Part shown: positions 13,738 to 22,676 of the stretch, in pieces
Layout of the letters: the number at the start of each line of letters is the position of its first letter
Position numbering within the stretch: position 1 is the first letter of the stretch
NCBI RefSeq assembly: GCF_041080795.1
Contig: NZ_CP129674.1
Coordinates: 1-64,000 of the forward strand
Source of the DNA: Bifidobacterium sp. WK041_4_12
GTDB lineage: Bacteria; Actinomycetota; Actinomycetes; Actinomycetales; Bifidobacteriaceae
Direction of reading: 5' to 3'
Length of the DNA stretch: 64,000 nucleotides
Program-made: the position numbers and the translations under genes
The notes under the pieces: generated by a model
What the model saw: the letters and a program-made list of their open reading frames with translations, nothing else
Database searches by the model: none
What the model was told of the DNA's origin: nothing

Positions 13738-15615
13738 TTATACGCGGTATACGAAAGCTTCCCAAGGGGAAAGTCGGCCGGTCACGAGTGCCGTGGCAGA
13801 GTGATCTGCCGAATAATTGCTGATGAGCACGCGATCCTGATCTATCATGCCCTCAGCAACGATCGACCATGACGGGTCAAGACCTATCGTCTTCGCCGTT
13901 TCCGGGGGAATCTGTGCTGTTCGACTCGTGAGATTGGCCACTACAACGATGCGGTCAACATCCTCAGAACCGTGGGACACTCCATCTGCATGGCCCGGTA
14001 TATCGATGAGGGGAATCGAACGAGTAAACGCATACACACGCTGATCGTCCGCGTCAAGCAGGGTGAAATCTCCGGCAGCAACAACGGGATCGCTATGTCG
14101 CAGACGAATCATTTCCTTATAGAAGGCAAGCACCGAATTTGGATTATGCTGCTCGTTACGAACATTGATGTATTGCTTGTTGATGTTCACAGGAAGCCAC
14201 GGGTGCTTATCGCCGTTCGGATTCATGAACCCTGCATACCGACTGCCGTCCCATTGCATCGGCGTGCGAGCATTGTCGCGACTGCGACGACCAAGAGCAT
14301 CGATCATCTGATCATGGGTGGAAAGATGCATGGAAAGCACGCGCACACGGTAGAGATCAAGGGATTCAATATCGCGATACTGGTCGAGTGCCGTAAACCC
14401 GGCATTGGTCATGCCAAGTTCCTCACCTTGATATACATACGGGGTTCCTCGATGCATGTGCAGTATGAGCCCGATGGCCTTCGCTGAGTATTGTCGAAGC
14501 TCGTCGTTGGACGTATCTCCCCATCGCGAGACGACCCTGGGTTGATCGTGATTGTTGAAGAAGAGACTGCTCCATCCAACGTCCCTCACTGCATTCTGAG
14601 CGCGAGTCATGATCTGTTTGAGAGGCACGATGTTCAAGGGCAGAGGATTCCACTTGCTGCCATTCTCGTCGAACTCAACATGCTTGAAAAGGAAAAGCAT
14701 ATCCAGCTCGCCGTTCGCCGGATCGGTGATATGCCTATCTCTATCAGGAGAGATGCCTGGGGCTTCGCCCACGGTCAGCGTGCCGTCACGCCGGTCAAAA
14801 ACCTCGTGGCGCATCTGCGAGAGAAACTCATCGAGTCGTGGCCCGTCGGCGGCGACCTTCTGCGAATTGGCATACCCGTCTTCTCCTGGCTCGCCGTCAG
14901 GAAGCGTGCCGTCTTCGAGCACAGGTTTCGAAATCAGGGTAATGACATCCATGCGGAAGCCGTCGATGCCACGGTCCATCCACCAGTTCATCATGTCGAA
15001 GACGGCTTGCCGTACATTCGGATTCTCCCAATTCAGATCAGGCTGCTTCGGTGAGAATGAATGCAGATAGTATTCGCCACGGTCTGAATCGAACTCCCAC
15101 GCGGAACCCCCGAAATCAGAACCCCAATTATTGGGTTCGGCGCCAGGAGTGCCGGGGACGTGCCCCTCCTTTGGCGGACGCCACCAATACCAGTCGGTGT
15201 ATCCATCAAAACTTTTACGGGATGCTTGGAACCACTCATGTTCGTCAGAGGTGTGATTCACCACCAGATCCATGATGATTTTCATGCCGCGTTCATGAAC
15301 TCCAGCAATCAAATCGTCCATGTCGTAGAGGTTGCCGAAAACAGGGTCAATGTCACGATAATCCGAAATATCGTAGCCATTGTCGTCTTGCGGCGATTTA
15401 TATACGGGACTTAGCCAGATGACATCGACACCCAGGTCCTCCAGATAATCCAAGCGTGAAGTGATACCGGGAATGTCGCCCATGCCATCGCCGTTGGAAT
15501 CCTGAAAGCTTCTTGGATATATCTGATACACGACGGCATTCGTCCACCACGGGTTAGGTGTCGCACCATTCGTACGGATTGAATCCGGAAGATATATGCG
15601 CTGCTCGTCAGTCAT
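13738..15615 (-). CDS. GH13 alpha-glucosidase (oligo-1,6-glucosidase type)
   Basis: This cytoplasmic glucosidase has 625 residues and no signal peptide. It should release glucose from alpha-glucosides such as isomaltose, maltose or sucrose-type sugars. The GH13 regions are clear: DLVVNHTS (116-123), nucleophile Asp223 in DGFRMDVI, acid/base Glu284 in TVGEAPG, and Asp357 in NNHDQPR. QPDLNWENP is typical of the oligo-1,6-glucosidase subgroup. ATG at 15,615 is preferred over 15,624 because MTDEQR aligns with the start of the paralogue at 25,255 and AGGG precedes it. By hand alignment the first 230 residues are about three-quarters identical to that paralogue. It lies downstream of the trehalose enzyme gene. 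Confidence 0.92.
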   Translation of the reverse strand: MTDEQRIYLPDSIRTNGATPNPWWTNAVVYQIYPRSFQDSNGDGMGDIPGITSRLDYLEDLGVDVIWLSPVYKSPQDDNGYDISDYRDIDPVFGNLYDMDDLIAGVHERGMKIIMDLVVNHTSDEHEWFQASRKSFDGYTDWYWWRPPKEGHVPGTPGAEPNNWGSDFGGSAWEFDSDRGEYYLHSFSPKQPDLNWENPNVRQAVFDMMNWWMDRGIDGFRMDVITLISKPVLEDGTLPDGEPGEDGYANSQKVAADGPRLDEFLSQMRHEVFDRRDGTLTVGEAPGISPDRDRHITDPANGELDMLFLFKHVEFDENGSKWNPLPLNIVPLKQIMTRAQNAVRDVGWSSLFFNNHDQPRVVSRWGDTSNDELRQYSAKAIGLILHMHRGTPYVYQGEELGMTNAGFTALDQYRDIESLDLYRVRVLSMHLSTHDQMIDALGRRSRDNARTPMQWDGSRYAGFMNPNGDKHPWLPVNINKQYINVRNEQHNPNSVLAFYKEMIRLRHSDPVVAAGDFTLLDADDQRVYAFTRSIPLIDIPGHADGVSHGSEDVDRIVVVANLTSRTAQIPPETAKTIGLDPSWSIVAEGMIDQDRVLISNYSADHSATALVTGRLSPWEAFVYRV

Positions 15616-15650
15616 ATCCCTCATCTCATAACGGCCTTAGCACCTGGCAG

Positions 15651-15736
15651 TATTGTCGAAAGTGACGCAACGAAAGCGCTCAAGGAATCTCTCCTCAAAT
15701 GGGCTCGTTGCGTCACATATCGGAACAACGACAATA
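15651..15736 (-). promoter_or_regulatory. nested inverted repeats in alpha-glucosidase leader
   Basis: A perfect 12-bp inverted repeat (GTGACGCAACGA at 15,662-15,673 with its complement at 15,705-15,716) lies inside an 8-bp repeat (TATTGTCG at 15,651-15,658 with CGACAATA at 15,729-15,736). It is 36 bases upstream of the alpha-glucosidase start. The loop contains a GAGGAGAG sequence and an AGCGCT core (15,675-15,680). Another AGCGCT is at 15,805-15,810 and a TTGCGC-A-GCGCAA palindrome at 15,777-15,789. A leader hairpin or regulator sites are both possible. Confidence 0.5.
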
Positions 15737-15844
15737 GTAGATGCTACAGACTGTATAAGGCTAGAGTTTTATGAGATTGCGCAGCGCAACAGCCACGCAA
15801 CAGCAGCGCTCTAACATGACGGTGACTTGATTCTTACACAATTA

Positions 15845-18238
15845 TCACTCACGAGTGGCATCCGATTCGGCTGCAAGATATCCGAGCAGTCGCTGAACGG
15901 ATGCAGCATTCAACAGTCGAGAATGTGCGCGCGTAATTCCGGCACCGACCTTGATGCTCCACGAGTCCTCCGGCATGACGGCAAACATGGTCTCGTCCGT
16001 CGAGTCATCGCCAGCGGCAAGTATGAAGTCATAGTCTCCGCTTTCAATGATCGGGGACACGGCCTGACCCTTGCTCACGGCGACTGGGCAGACTTCAACG
16101 ACCTTGGAATTTTCCATAACCATCAGCCCAAGCTTTCCGGTGATTGCACGGAGCTTCTCAAGAAGTCTTCCACGCTGATCATTCGCCTTGCGCTGATCGC
16201 TCAGACGATAATGCCAAGCCATGGCATCATCCTTGTACTCGATGAACGATTTTGCGAGAGCATTGACTGAGTCCTTCATAATCGGCTCAATCTGCCTCTT
16301 CCATTCTTCAGCGTTAGGCAGACCTTCGAGACGAGTCCACTTGCGGCCCTCTCCAACGTCTTCCATGGACTCATAGTCACTTCGCCAGACACCGTGCTCT
16401 GCAATCAGGGCAACCGGCAGATCGCCAAACCATGCATTCATGGTTTCATGCGAGCGCCCTGAAACAATCTCAAGCTTGACCCCCGGATCCGAAGCAACGC
16501 GACGAATCAGCGCGCGCAGACCGTGTGTAGGCTTTGCGCGCTCTGGTGTTCGAACGAGCGGTGTGAGTGTGCCGTCATAGTCCAGCAGCAGCAGACGTTT
16601 CTTCGCCCCATCCCACTGCTCCATGATGGTGTTGCGCTGATCCATGCGCAGACGCTTGTCTGCAAGGCTGGAATCAGCAACCTGTGCAAGCGAAGCCAAG
16701 AATCCGGTGCACCATGTGGCTGCAGTTCTGAACTTCAAGCGTGCCTGCATCGCAATGTTGCGACGCCTTGACTCCTCATTCGAAATTTCCAGAGCTTCAT
16801 GCAGCGCCTCACACACGGCAGAGGTGTCGTAAGGATTGACGATGAAAGCCTGATCCAATTCGCGAGCCGCGCCGCACATATCAGAAAGTACGAGGGCACC
16901 TGCACGACCGTCATGGCATGCAAGGTATTCCTTGGCCACGAGGTTCATGCCGTCTCGGAGGGGCGTGACCAGGGCGACGTCTCCGGCAGCGTAGATGCCG
17001 CATACAGGCTTGATTGGCAGGGAGCGGGTGATGTAATGGATGGGGTTCCATGACAGCAGCGAATATTTGCCGTTGATCTGGCCGACTAGCTGGTCGACTT
17101 GCTCCTTCAAACGCTTATAGGTCGGAACATTTTCACGCGATGGGGTTGCCAACAGATAGTAGGTGACGTGACCAATCCATTCCGGATACTTGTCGAGCAT
17201 TTGCTCAAAGGCACGCAGACGTTCTGGAATGCCCTTGGTATAGTCGAGCCGATCGATGGAAACGATGACCTTGTTTGGCTTCGGACTGTTGGAGGCAGCA
17301 GAATTGGCCAAAGCCAGTTCGGGCAGATCTTCGCTTGAATAGTGGCTCCACCATGCGCCTTCCTTGGTGGAAGCCTCTGTCGCCGCATTGCTTTCTGCAG
17401 TCAACGACGTTGCATAGCGTTGGCCCGTTCGTTTGCCACATACCGATTCGATGCCTCTGCGCATTTCCGTTGCAAGATTGGAACGCGAAGTTCTGCGATA
17501 GAGATTGTAGTCAATGCCAATCGGGAATGCGTCGATGGTGCTCCTACGACCATCCTCCATCTCGATATGGCCTTGGTCGTCTACATCTTTGTCAAGAAGA
17601 AGCTTGACTGAGGCATTGAAACTGTTCGCATAGTCGACCGTGTGGAAACCAACCAGATCAGCCCCCAAGATACCGTTGAGAATGTCACGGCTCCATGGCA
17701 ACGAGCGGAAGATTTCAGGACTTGGGAATGGGACGTGCAAGAACCAGCCGATGGATGCCTCCGGGAAGCGTTTGCGCAGCATCTGAGGAAGCAGCATCAG
17801 ATGGTAGTCCTGAATCCAGATGGTATCGCCCTTATGAATGAGCGGGGCAATCTTGTCTGCGAACTTCTTGTTCACTGCCGTATAAATGTCGAAGGTCTCT
17901 TCATCGAAGTTTGCCTGATGCGCGAAATCGTGAAGCAGCGGCCACAACGTATCGTTGGAGAAACCTGCATAGTAGCCCTTGACTTCTGATTTCTTGAGGA
18001 AGATCGGGACACAGCGTCGTTTCGAGAACTCCTTCTTGATGCTTTCAACTTCCGATTTTGTATGGTTGGACGCATCGATACCACTCCAACCAACCCAGAT
18101 GCTGTCACGATGTGCCTTATGATATGGTCCGATTGCCGTTGCCAGGCCACCAACATTCTGTCTCAGTGTGAATGTTTTGTCTTCGGTTTCTTCCATCGAA
18201 AACGGCAGTCGATTTGAAACTATTATGAGTCTTGACAT
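15845..18238 (-). CDS. otsA-otsB fusion: bifunctional trehalose-6-phosphate synthase/phosphatase
   Basis: This 797-residue fusion should make trehalose in two steps. The N-terminal GT20 synthase begins MSRLIIVSNRLPF, has QNVGGLATAI and WVGWSG, and has the later blocks VIVSIDRLDYTKGI and LRDGMNLVAKEY for UDP-glucose and glucose-6-phosphate binding. A polar insertion of about 40 residues sits near 275-315. The C-terminal HAD phosphatase has LLLDYDGTLTP at about residue 550, EIVSGRS and AAGDDSTDETMF. GGAGG precedes the ATG. It is read in the same direction as the sugar operon upstream but has its own 311-base leader region. Trehalose protects against osmotic and drying stress. Confidence 0.95.
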   Translation of the reverse strand: MSRLIIVSNRLPFSMEETEDKTFTLRQNVGGLATAIGPYHKAHRDSIWVGWSGIDASNHTKSEVESIKKEFSKRRCVPIFLKKSEVKGYYAGFSNDTLWPLLHDFAHQANFDEETFDIYTAVNKKFADKIAPLIHKGDTIWIQDYHLMLLPQMLRKRFPEASIGWFLHVPFPSPEIFRSLPWSRDILNGILGADLVGFHTVDYANSFNASVKLLLDKDVDDQGHIEMEDGRRSTIDAFPIGIDYNLYRRTSRSNLATEMRRGIESVCGKRTGQRYATSLTAESNAATEASTKEGAWWSHYSSEDLPELALANSAASNSPKPNKVIVSIDRLDYTKGIPERLRAFEQMLDKYPEWIGHVTYYLLATPSRENVPTYKRLKEQVDQLVGQINGKYSLLSWNPIHYITRSLPIKPVCGIYAAGDVALVTPLRDGMNLVAKEYLACHDGRAGALVLSDMCGAARELDQAFIVNPYDTSAVCEALHEALEISNEESRRRNIAMQARLKFRTAATWCTGFLASLAQVADSSLADKRLRMDQRNTIMEQWDGAKKRLLLLDYDGTLTPLVRTPERAKPTHGLRALIRRVASDPGVKLEIVSGRSHETMNAWFGDLPVALIAEHGVWRSDYESMEDVGEGRKWTRLEGLPNAEEWKRQIEPIMKDSVNALAKSFIEYKDDAMAWHYRLSDQRKANDQRGRLLEKLRAITGKLGLMVMENSKVVEVCPVAVSKGQAVSPIIESGDYDFILAAGDDSTDETMFAVMPEDSWSIKVGAGITRAHSRLLNAASVQRLLGYLAAESDATRE

Positions 18239-18549
18239 GAAATCCTCCCCGGTTGCCGGTGGAAATAAGCCCGATCCAGCTGCTCAATGTGAGCGTTTCG
18301 TGTTTAAAGTCCTTCTCACGTTAAGCTATAGCACATCGCAATATCGGGTTGAGAGACATCCGATAAAGAACACGCCAAATCTGGTCGTAATCAAACTTGA
18401 CTCAATTCAGTCATCGCAGCGGTCGATCATGCCGTTCATCAAGATTCAGGGGGCTGGATACCCGTGACGTTGGCGCTCAGACACATGTCCTGCATCTCGC
18501 CTTTCACCGATTCTGCCGACAGAAGATGCACTCCCATCTTCAAACCGCA
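18239..18549. other. intergenic region upstream of the trehalose gene
   Basis: No gene is seen. Near the upstream gene end, GAAGATG and CATCTTC form a 7-bp hairpin with a six-base loop (18,522-18,541), a weak terminator candidate without a U-tract. On the reverse strand a TATAGC box near 18,325-18,335 may serve as -10 for the trehalose gene. A GTGAGCGTTTCGTG motif near 18,290-18,304 resembles the GAGCGCTTTCGT sequence near 15,670. Confidence 0.4.
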
Positions 18550-20511
18550 CTAGCGCACATCCCCTTTGAAGACTTCATATACTGCTATCGAGGAAGCAGC
18601 TGACCATGCTTGAGGGTGACAGGATGCCGGGTATGCGACCATATTCGGGGCCTTATCTCCCGAAAACAGTTCAGGCATCTGATAGTTGAAGATCGCGGCA
18701 GCATCAATGAGTCCGTTCCCAATCTCTCTGGCCTTCTCTTTCTCACCTTCCCTATAGAGTCCGAGCATTGCTATTGCAGTGTCGTGAGCCCACACAGAAC
18801 CGCAGTGATAGCTCAACGGCCAATAACCTCCAGAGTTGCAGCTCAATGTACGAATGCCGTAGCCGGAATTCAATTCCGACGACATCAGACGCCTGCTCAC
18901 TGCCTGTACCTCGTCCTCTTCGAGGATGCCAGTACCTAGCAGATGGCCCATATTACTGGCCACCGAATTGACAGCATGCTTATGCCCATCGAGTGCGACC
19001 GCGGGATAAGGGCCAAACTCGTCTTCCAGCCAGAAACTGGAAGAGAATCTTTCCTTGAGTTTGCTCGCCCACGCTCTCAATTCCACAGCACCATCTCGTC
19101 CAAATGCATCGAGCACGCGAGCACCGTCCATTGCCGCCTGATAAGCATATCCTTGAACCTCACACAAGGCGATCGGTCCTTCGGCAATGGTTCCGTCCAT
19201 CCAACGAACCGAGTCGCCAGAATCCTTCCAGCCCTGATTTGTCAACCCATGGCCGGTCACATCAATGTATTCCAGAAAACCATCGCCGTCTGCATCTCCA
19301 AACTCTCTCATCCAGCTCAAGGCTCTTTCCATATGTGGAAGGAGCGTCTCCGCCTGCGATTGCGAGATCCCTGAGTCCACAAGCTCAGCAAAGAGAATGA
19401 TCCAGAGAGCCGTGGCATCGATTGTTCCATAATATAGAGGTGGCAAACTCAGATGGCCCTGCGAAAATGCTTCTCCATAATCCACGGCTGCCGCTCGCAG
19501 TTCATGAGGAATCTTGCCCGGTTCTGCATTTGTTTCAAGATTGAATTCATCCGCTTGGAAATGGGCCAGCGTGCGCAATGTTCCCAATGCTGGAACGCTG
19601 GTTATGGGGAGCATGAATCGGGCCGCCCATAATGAATCTCGCCCAAAGAGAGTAAAGAACCAAGGCGCTCCGGCAGCGAAGAATTCATCGTTCGGCAAAC
19701 TGGGTATCGACATTCGCAAACCTTCAAGGTCTCGAAGTGACCTATCAATCCACGCATCCAGATTCTTATCACCCGTGTCTATTACCGTGTCATGCCAGGA
19801 GGCCTTTCCCTGAGCAGGGATTACGACTCGTGTGGGCGATTGTGTATTCACGTCGAGCATGAACTCGCACTGATCGTCAGATCCGACTTCAGCATCCCAC
19901 TGGAAGGTGCAGTCCAATCCTTGGTAGGTAATTGATGGAACTGGAACTGCACTCATGCGTAGAATCATGGATGGCGAACGTGCCTGAAGCTCGGCATCGG
20001 TATGCTGTACATGCAATGATTTCAGAGCTTCCTGTTGATTCTCCATTCCTCCTTTAAGACTTTGCATATCGGTGTTATCAATTCGAATCTGCACGCCGAA
20101 TGTAAACTTCAGTGCTTTGTGCAACCCGTTCAACACTTGGAACCTGAGCGTAAGCGCGTCTTTGTTGATTTCCCGAAATTCATTGATTCGGAACACGGGG
20201 TCGACCGTAGCGCCACTGATATTGCGGGCTAGATATGTATTGCTTGTAGCATGCGAACTTGTTATTGAATTGTTCACTAATTCTGGCGCAAGACCGTTGA
20301 TCGTTACCTCGATTTTCGAGATCAGTCTGGTATCCCCAACATAGAAGCCGCTGATTCCATGACCGTCTACGGCACCTTCGCGGCTGCTCCAAAGCTGTGC
20401 TGGAGCTGAGAGAATGACTTGCTTGTCATGAACCCACGGTTGTGCAGAAGCTGCATGCAGGGTCGCATCATCGTTAGATTTCATCGTTGAACTCATTTCG
20501 CGTGATCTCAT
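18550..20511 (-). CDS. glycogen debranching-type amylo-alpha-1,6-glucosidase
   Basis: The protein has 653 residues. An N-terminal beta-rich domain (GDE N-terminal type, about 20-260: SGFYVGDTRLISKIEVTING) is followed by an (alpha/alpha)6 glycosidase domain. The latter shows FTLFGRDSLWAARFMLP, EGPIALCEVQGYAYQA and YPASCHPQAWSAAS, typical of the bacterial amylo-1,6-glucosidase/GH63-like group. No signal peptide is seen, so it should act inside the cell on imported branched or alpha-glucosidic oligosaccharides. It overlaps the permease gene by four bases (ATGA) and is the last gene of this importer operon. The exact substrate is unknown. Confidence 0.85.
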   Translation of the reverse strand: MRSREMSSTMKSNDDATLHAASAQPWVHDKQVILSAPAQLWSSREGAVDGHGISGFYVGDTRLISKIEVTINGLAPELVNNSITSSHATSNTYLARNISGATVDPVFRINEFREINKDALTLRFQVLNGLHKALKFTFGVQIRIDNTDMQSLKGGMENQQEALKSLHVQHTDAELQARSPSMILRMSAVPVPSITYQGLDCTFQWDAEVGSDDQCEFMLDVNTQSPTRVVIPAQGKASWHDTVIDTGDKNLDAWIDRSLRDLEGLRMSIPSLPNDEFFAAGAPWFFTLFGRDSLWAARFMLPITSVPALGTLRTLAHFQADEFNLETNAEPGKIPHELRAAAVDYGEAFSQGHLSLPPLYYGTIDATALWIILFAELVDSGISQSQAETLLPHMERALSWMREFGDADGDGFLEYIDVTGHGLTNQGWKDSGDSVRWMDGTIAEGPIALCEVQGYAYQAAMDGARVLDAFGRDGAVELRAWASKLKERFSSSFWLEDEFGPYPAVALDGHKHAVNSVASNMGHLLGTGILEEDEVQAVSRRLMSSELNSGYGIRTLSCNSGGYWPLSYHCGSVWAHDTAIAMLGLYREGEKEKAREIGNGLIDAAAIFNYQMPELFSGDKAPNMVAYPASCHPQAWSAASSIAVYEVFKGDVR

Positions 20512-21419
20512 TCCTTGACTGAACCTTCATTGGTATTCATGATCCGTTTTTGGAATATAAAGAATAGGATTGCTACAGGAACGGTCATGATTGCCGCTGC
20601 AGCAAGCTTTATTGGATATTGTGTACCGGCACTGAGCTGACCACTTGCCAGAGATGCGACTCCTTTTGTCAGTGTCATCAATGATGGAGACTGCGTGGCA
20701 ACTATGAAGTGAGACAGCTCGTTCCAAGAACCTTGAAACGATAGAATCGTGATTGTTATCAGCGCTGGACGAGCCATCGGTAGAACGATTGACCAGAAGA
20801 TTCTGAATGTCCCAGCTCGGTCGATTTTTGCCTGTTCCTCAACACTCTTCGGGATCGATTCAAAAAAGTTTTTCATGATGAACACACCGCTGGCATCAAT
20901 CAACAACGGAAGAATCATGCCAAAATAGCTGTCATAGATTCCAAGACTTTTGATAATCAGGAATTTAGGAATCAGGAGCACGACCATGGGAACGCTCATA
21001 ACAGCCACCAGCATCGCGAAAATGGTCTCACGACCTCTGAATTTGAGGCGGGACAATGCGTAACCAGCCATCGAATCGAAAAACACACGTCCCGCAGTGA
21101 CACATACAGTCACGATTACCGAGTTCTTGAACCATAGTGGAAAATCGGAATTCAAGAACAAGCGCCTATATGCTGCAGTCGTCCAGATCTGTGGAACCAA
21201 GGATATCGGATGAGCTGCGGCATCAGCATCGGTTTTGAAGGATGTCGCTATCTGAATGATGAAGGGCATGATATAAATCATGGCCAGAATGATCAAAGCC
21301 ATATACAGTATCCAAGAGCTGTTGGAAATGGCATGCGCCACTTTTCGGACTCTCCTTGAGTTCATATTCCTCCCTCGAACTGGAGAATTCTGAGTAGCTA
21401 TCGCTTGGTGTTCACTCAT
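20508..21419 (-). CDS. sugar ABC transporter permease (MalG type)
   Basis: This inner membrane permease (303 residues) has about six spans. The ATPase-coupling EAA loop reads EEQAKIDRAGTFRIFWSIVLPMARPAL. The C-terminus IFFIFQKRI is typical of MalG-like proteins. It overlaps the preceding MalF-type gene by eight bases. No ATPase is encoded in this operon, so a shared ATPase of the MsiK kind, as usual in Actinobacteria, is inferred. Confidence 0.92.
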   Translation of the reverse strand: MSEHQAIATQNSPVRGRNMNSRRVRKVAHAISNSSWILYMALIILAMIYIMPFIIQIATSFKTDADAAAHPISLVPQIWTTAAYRRLFLNSDFPLWFKNSVIVTVCVTAGRVFFDSMAGYALSRLKFRGRETIFAMLVAVMSVPMVVLLIPKFLIIKSLGIYDSYFGMILPLLIDASGVFIMKNFFESIPKSVEEQAKIDRAGTFRIFWSIVLPMARPALITITILSFQGSWNELSHFIVATQSPSLMTLTKGVASLASGQLSAGTQYPIKLAAAAIMTVPVAILFFIFQKRIMNTNEGSVKE

Positions 21420-22605
21420 GATGATCTTCTCCCCGACCAGAAGCGTTCGCGCTACTGCTCAATTGAGATGCGCTGACATGGCGCAATCCACGGGTTTCTG
21501 ATTTCAATGCTTCGTAGTACGCAATCTTCCGACGCGACATTTTTCGATCTTTCATGATCTGGCGCTGAATCCAAGTCATGACAACGATGATGACGAAAAG
21601 AATGAACGAAATGGCGGCTCCCTGACCCCACTCTTGATTATCAAATGCAGCACTGTACGAGAGATAGGCAGGGGTGAGGGTGGTTTTGGAAGGACCGCCC
21701 TTCGTGCCCGTATAAATCTGATCGAATACTTGCCATGTTCCAATGATGCCAAGAGTGACGACAGTGAATATCGTTGGTTTCAGTTGAGGAACCGTGACAT
21801 GCCAAAGCCGTTGCCATGCATTCGCACCATCCATGATTGCCGCCTCTTCGGTCCCCTCACCGATGCTCTGGAGCGCAGCAATGAACATCAACATGAACGT
21901 ACCCGAGGTCGTGAAAATGACCATGAGTATTATTGCAAACATCGCCACTGAAGGACCTGCCAGCCAATCCCACCAACTGATTCCTAACAAACCATGCTGA
22001 GTCAGCGCTGATGGCCCCCTGCTGACACCGAGATGTGCCAGCAGTATCTGCAACAATCCTCGTGGATCATTGAACCAATTCGGCCCTTTGACACCGAACC
22101 ACGAAAGGACCGCATTGATTGAACCAGTAGATCCAAAGAGAAACAGCCAAAGAACTGTGATAGCGACGGAGCTCGTGACCGAAGGAAAGTAAAAAGCTGT
22201 CCTGAAGAAGCTTCTTGCCTTGAGAATCCTACGATTGAGCATGACCGCAAGCAACAAGCTCAAGAGCGTCTGCAACGGTACGACAAGCAACGTATACCAA
22301 GCATTGTTGCGAATTGCCGTGCCAAAGTCGCTTTGAGCCAATCCCGGGGTGGTGAGAACCGACTCATAGTTCCCAACGCCAATGAAGTGAACGCCAGCGG
22401 AGAATGGATTCCCACGACCAGTCCAATCTGAAAAACTCACCCATAAAGCCATGATTATTGGAATGACGAGGAATACACCAAGAATGATCAGCATGGGTGC
22501 ACAAAAAAGCCATGCCGATAATTGCTCTTTTGCATGCTTGATCTTTTTGGGAGCATATGGAACAAAATCATTTCCCGTGGATTCGGTATCGGTTTTGGCA
22601 AACAT
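21412..22605 (-). CDS. sugar ABC transporter permease (MalF type)
   Basis: The protein has 397 residues, with six or more membrane spans after a polar 30-residue N-terminal tail. The EAA loop is EEAAIMDGANAWQRLWHVTVPQLKPTIF. The region of about 180-230 carries an extra hydrophilic stretch (GPNWFNDPRGLLQ) compared with short MalF relatives. A GAGAGGAT sequence lies upstream of the ATG. It pairs with the downstream MalG-type permease. Confidence 0.92.
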   Translation of the reverse strand: MFAKTDTESTGNDFVPYAPKKIKHAKEQLSAWLFCAPMLIILGVFLVIPIIMALWVSFSDWTGRGNPFSAGVHFIGVGNYESVLTTPGLAQSDFGTAIRNNAWYTLLVVPLQTLLSLLLAVMLNRRILKARSFFRTAFYFPSVTSSVAITVLWLFLFGSTGSINAVLSWFGVKGPNWFNDPRGLLQILLAHLGVSRGPSALTQHGLLGISWWDWLAGPSVAMFAIILMVIFTTSGTFMLMFIAALQSIGEGTEEAAIMDGANAWQRLWHVTVPQLKPTIFTVVTLGIIGTWQVFDQIYTGTKGGPSKTTLTPAYLSYSAAFDNQEWGQGAAISFILFVIIVVMTWIQRQIMKDRKMSRRKIAYYEALKSETRGLRHVSASQLSSSANASGRGEDHHE

Positions 22606-22676
22606 ACCTGATCCTCTCTCTTGAATGCGGTGCAGGATTCGAACCGCAGCTTTGCGGGTGACGCACCGCTTCAGCG

